Source: Pseudomonadota bacterium
GTDB taxonomy: Bacteria > Pseudomonadota > Gammaproteobacteria > Steroidobacterales > Steroidobacteraceae
Reading direction: 5' to 3'
NCBI GenBank assembly: GCA_021805275.1
Contig: JAJZFQ010000129.1
Span: 1 to 12,594, forward strand
Length of the DNA: 12,594 bases
Positions 10,077 through 12,594 of the stretch are shown here, in pieces. Numbering within the stretch: the stretch's first letter is position 1; every line of letters begins with the position of its first letter. The position numbers and the translations under genes were made by a program. The notes under the pieces were generated by a model. That model saw nothing but the letters and a program-made list of their open reading frames with translations. It ran no database searches and was not told the DNA's origin.

Positions 10077-11897
10077 GTGAACCCGGCGTTCGACTCCAAG
10101 ACCTTCGTGTCGGCCCTGCCGCGCCGGCCCGGCGTCTATCGCATGTTCGATCGTGAGCATACGCTGCTTTACGTCGGTAAGGCGCGCAGCCTGAAGGATC
10201 GGGTCGGTAGCTATTTCAGCGGCAGCAACGTCAGCCCCAAGGTCCGGGCATTGGTGCAGCTCATCGCCGACATGGAGGTCACGGTCACCCGCTCGGAGAC
10301 CGAGGCGTTGCTGCTCGAGTATAACCTGATCAAGGCGCACCGGCCCCGCTTCAACGTGGTGCTGCGCGACGACAAGAGTTATCCGTACATCCTGCTCGGC
10401 ACGGCCCATGACTTCCCGCGGTTGTCGCTTTATCGCGGCGCGCGCGCGCCGGGCTCACGCTACTTCGGTCCCTTTCCGAGCAGCACCGCGGTGCGCGAGA
10501 CGCTCAATCAGCTGCAGAAGCTCTTCCGCATCCGCAACTGCCGTGACAGTTTCTTCGCGCACCGCAGTCGTCCGTGCCTGCAGCATCAGATCGGCCGCTG
10601 CTCGGCTCCTTGCGTCGGCCTGATCGGCCGCGAGGCATATGCGCAGGACGTGGAAGCGGCAGTCAAGGTGCTCGAGGGGCGCAGCGAGGAGGTCAACTCG
10701 CTGCTGACGCGTCGGATGCAGACGGCGGCCGAAGGACTCCAGTACGAACGGGCCGCCGAACTGCGCGACCAGCTGGCCGCGCTGCGCGAGATCCAGACCC
10801 AGCAGGTGGCCACGGCCGAGCACGAACGCGACGTCGATGTGTTCGACATCGCCGGCGAACCCGGCGAGTACGCCGTCAGCGCCATGCTGGTGCGCGGCGG
10901 ACGCAATCTCGGCACCACGAGCAGCTTTCCGCGCGCAGCATTTGCCGAGCCGGAGGAGGCCTTGTCCTCTTTCCTGATGCAGTACTACGCCGATCACGAG
11001 CCCCCGGCGGAGGTACTGGTGGGTCGGCGCCTGGAGGACGCCGGTGCGCTCGGGGAGGCGCTGACCGAGCGTGCCGGCCATGCGGTCGAGGTGCGCTGCC
11101 CGGCGCGCGGGCTGGCGGTGAAGTGGGTGCAGCTAGCGCGCGAGAACGCGGAGCAGGCGCTGCGGATGCGCCTGGCGCGACGGCAGAGCATGGAGGCGAT
11201 GCTCGCGGAGCTTACACGCGAACTCGCGTTGCCGGCGCCGCCCGCGCGCATGGAGTGCTTCGACATCAGCCATACGGGTGGGGAGGGGACCGTGGCCTCC
11301 TGCGTGGTGTTCGGCGCGGATGGACCACTTAAGAAGGAATACCGGCGATTCAATATCGCCGGCGTCACCCCCGGGGACGATTACGGCGCGCTGCGCCAGG
11401 CCCTCAAGCGCCGCTACACGCGGGTTCGCAACGAGGAAATCCCGGCCCCGGATCTGCTGCTGATCGACGGCGGGCTCGGCCAGATCCAGGGGGTGCACGA
11501 GGAGCTCCAGGCGCTCGGGGTCGGCGGGATCGTGCTGGTGGGCGTGGCCAAGGGGCCGGACCGCCGCCCAGGGCAGGAGCGGTTGTTCATCTACGGGGAG
11601 GCGACCCCGCGTATTCCCCCGGCCCATTCGCCCGCCTCGCGCCTGATCCAGCGCATTCGCGACGAGGCACACCGGTTCGCCATCAGCGGCCATCGCCGCA
11701 AGCGGGCGCGGCGCTTCAATGAGTCGGTGCTCGAGGCCGTCGCCGGCCTGGGACCGGCCAAGCGGCGCGCGCTGCTGACCCATTTCGGGGGGCTGCAGGG
11801 GGTGCTGCGCGCCGGTATTGACGACCTGGCGCAGGTGAACGGAATTGGAGCAAGTCTGGCGCGCACCCTTTATGATCACCTGCATCCCGGATCGTGA
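10077..11897 (+). CDS. uvrC: UvrABC system protein C (excinuclease)
   Basis: Makes both incisions around damaged bases in nucleotide excision repair after recruitment by UvrB. The 606 residues match E. coli (610). Domains in order: GIY-YIG nuclease at the N-terminus (GVY 19-21, YVG 32-34); a four-cysteine cluster Cys155, Cys167, Cys175, Cys179, matching E. coli C154, C166, C174 and C178 that bind an iron-sulfur cluster; the UvrB-binding UVR helix pair around 205-240 (QYERAAELRDQL); an RNase H-like nuclease with Asp396 (CFDISH), Asp434/435 (GDDYGALRQ), Asp464 (LLIDGGLGQ) and His532 (DEAHRFA); and C-terminal helix-hairpin-helix repeats (VAGLGPAKRRALL, VNGIGASLA). The GTG start is nine bases after the preceding stop and has no Shine-Dalgarno. 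pgsA starts 7 bp downstream, as in E. coli. Confidence 0.97.
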   Translation: MNPAFDSKTFVSALPRRPGVYRMFDREHTLLYVGKARSLKDRVGSYFSGSNVSPKVRALVQLIADMEVTVTRSETEALLLEYNLIKAHRPRFNVVLRDDKSYPYILLGTAHDFPRLSLYRGARAPGSRYFGPFPSSTAVRETLNQLQKLFRIRNCRDSFFAHRSRPCLQHQIGRCSAPCVGLIGREAYAQDVEAAVKVLEGRSEEVNSLLTRRMQTAAEGLQYERAAELRDQLAALREIQTQQVATAEHERDVDVFDIAGEPGEYAVSAMLVRGGRNLGTTSSFPRAAFAEPEEALSSFLMQYYADHEPPAEVLVGRRLEDAGALGEALTERAGHAVEVRCPARGLAVKWVQLARENAEQALRMRLARRQSMEAMLAELTRELALPAPPARMECFDISHTGGEGTVASCVVFGADGPLKKEYRRFNIAGVTPGDDYGALRQALKRRYTRVRNEEIPAPDLLLIDGGLGQIQGVHEELQALGVGGIVLVGVAKGPDRRPGQERLFIYGEATPRIPPAHSPASRLIQRIRDEAHRFAISGHRRKRARRFNESVLEAVAGLGPAKRRALLTHFGGLQGVLRAGIDDLAQVNGIGASLARTLYDHLHPGS

Positions 11898-11904
11898 GTC
11901 TCGC

Positions 11905-12459
11905 ATGCCCTGGAATGTGCCGAACACGCTGACGTGGCTGCGCATCGGCGCCATCCCGCTCATCGTGCTGTTCTTTTTCATGCCGTATCACTGGGCGGAT
12001 CCGGTCTCGGGACTGCTGTTCGCCGCGGCGGGCATCACCGATTCGCTGGATGGGTATTTCGCGCGACGGCTCGGCCAGACCTCGAGGCTCGGCGCGTTTC
12101 TCGATCCGGTGGCCGACAAGCTCATTGTGACGACCGCGCTGGTCCTGCTGGTCAGTCGCGATACCCGCCCGTTGATCGTGCTCACGGCGATGGTCATCAT
12201 CGGGCGCGAGATCACCATTTCGGCCCTGCGCGAGTGGATGGCGGAGATCGGTGAGCGGCGCAAGGTTGCGGTTTCGCAGCTCGGCAAGGTCAAAACCGTG
12301 CTGCAGATCGTGGGCCTGGCAATGATGCTTTACCGAGTGCCCATCGATGGCGTGCCAATTTACGCCACCGGGGTCATGATGACCGAACTTGCCGCGGCGG
12401 CCACTCTGGTCTCGATGGTGGCCTACCTGCGAGCGGCCTGGCCGGAGCTCAAGCGCTGA
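11905..12459 (+). CDS. pgsA: CDP-diacylglycerol--glycerol-3-phosphate 3-phosphatidyltransferase
   Basis: Inner-membrane enzyme making phosphatidylglycerophosphate from CDP-diacylglycerol and glycerol-3-P, the committed step to phosphatidylglycerol and cardiolipin. The 184 residues match E. coli PgsA (182). The CDP-alcohol phosphatidyltransferase motif is complete: Asp46, Asp49-Gly50, Ala53-Arg54, Gly63, Asp67 and Asp71. The opening NVPNTLTWLRI is typical of PgsA. Hydrophobic stretches near 13-28, 35-45, 72-83 and 90-100, and two more toward the C-terminus, fit a multi-pass membrane protein. The ATG at 11905 lies 7 bp after uvrC and is preferred to an in-frame ATG at 11845 inside uvrC, because residues before it are unlike the family. 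The ribosome binding site is weak, so coupling to uvrC is likely. Confidence 0.95.
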   Translation: MPWNVPNTLTWLRIGAIPLIVLFFFMPYHWADPVSGLLFAAAGITDSLDGYFARRLGQTSRLGAFLDPVADKLIVTTALVLLVSRDTRPLIVLTAMVIIGREITISALREWMAEIGERRKVAVSQLGKVKTVLQIVGLAMMLYRVPIDGVPIYATGVMMTELAAAATLVSMVAYLRAAWPELKR

Positions 12460-12467
12460 CCGATGCC

Positions 12468-12495
12468 TTGACATCGTACCGGCTGCCCCTAAAAT
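12468..12495 (+). promoter_or_regulatory. Strong sigma70 promoter for tRNA-Gly
   Basis: TTGACA (perfect -35), 16-base spacer, TAAAAT (5 of 6 -10). It is followed by a very G+C-rich stretch before the tRNA, the kind of discriminator found at stable-RNA promoters under stringent control. The tRNA 5' end lies 18 bases after the -10, so a short leader would be removed by RNase P. Confidence 0.8.
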
Positions 12496-12513
12496 GCCGG
12501 CTCGCCTTGCGGT

Positions 12514-12589
12514 GCGGGAATAGCTCAGTTGGTAGAGCGCAACCTTGCCAAGGTTGAGGTCGCGAGTTCGAGCCTCGTTTCCCGCTCCA
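12514..12589 (+). tRNA. glyW: tRNA-Gly(GCC)
   Basis: A 76-base cloverleaf with the CCA end encoded. The acceptor stem GCGGGAA pairs with TTCCCGC (12579-12585), followed by discriminator T and CCA. The D-arm GCTC/GAGC, anticodon stem CAACC/GGTTG with loop TTGCCAA and anticodon GCC (12547-12549), and a T-arm with loop TTCGAGC are all intact. Its position after pgsA matches E. coli glyW. More tRNA genes may follow beyond the window; only five bases remain. Confidence 0.97.
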
Positions 12590-12594
12590 ATTTT

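Noticed and set aside
11871..11876. TATGAT inside the 3' end of uvrC as a promoter for pgsA
   Set aside because: A good -10 match by itself, but there is no -35 at 15-19 bases, and pgsA is only 7 bp after uvrC, so co-transcription explains its expression.
12479..12500. Inverted repeat CCGGC...GCCGG flanking the -10 of the tRNA promoter
   Set aside because: Only five base pairs around a 12-base gap in GC-rich DNA; easily due to chance.

Overview
The window looks like chromosomal DNA from a high-GC (roughly two-thirds G+C) gammaproteobacterium. The best evidence for this is the right end, where uvrC, pgsA and a tRNA-Gly(GCC) gene follow one another as in the Escherichia coli uvrC-pgsA-glyW locus. 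Proteins of E. coli-like length and residue numbering (Icd, UvrC, PgsA) agree with it. I cannot name the genus. There are nine complete protein genes, one truncated protein gene and one tRNA. I see no insertion sequences, prophage, CRISPR array or other mobile element, and coding density is high: no gap without a gene exceeds about 165 bases.

Left part (1-3850): a minus-strand gene is cut by the window edge. Its first 31 residues resemble the start of an RNB-type exoribonuclease, and it has a clear Shine-Dalgarno site and a good sigma70 promoter. Divergent from it is a two-gene unit, xfp-ackA: phosphoketolase cleaves xylulose-5-P and/or fructose-6-P to acetyl phosphate, and an acetate kinase-family protein can turn that into acetate and ATP. 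The kinase has unusual substitutions in its phosphate-binding signature. A strong hairpin separates ackA from the convergent lysine genes.

Middle part (3852-8015): a minus-strand pair encodes a saccharopine dehydrogenase-family enzyme, followed 3 bp later by an ALDH7-type piperideine-6-carboxylate/aminoadipate-semialdehyde dehydrogenase. Together they would oxidise lysine (or saccharopine) to L-2-aminoadipate. Divergent from this pair is a class II DAHP synthase, the first enzyme of aromatic amino acid synthesis.

Right part (8105-12589): isocitrate dehydrogenase overlaps a family-5 uracil-DNA glycosylase gene by 11 bp; then come uvrC (nucleotide excision repair), pgsA (phosphatidylglycerophosphate synthase) and tRNA-Gly(GCC) with its own strong promoter. 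The starts of icd and uvrC each lie exactly six bases after a TAGAAT box, and neither has a Shine-Dalgarno site; the DAHP synthase start is similar (TAGCAT, ten bases). These genes are probably read from leaderless or nearly leaderless mRNAs, whereas xfp, the lysine pair and the RNB-like gene have ordinary ribosome binding sites.

Most of the window is ordinary metabolism and repair. I found no convincing undescribed multi-gene system. The points most worth a second look are the leaderless promoter pattern, the altered acetate kinase signature, the mixed cofactor residues and 24-residue insert of Icd, and an apparent excess of the palindrome CTCGAG.
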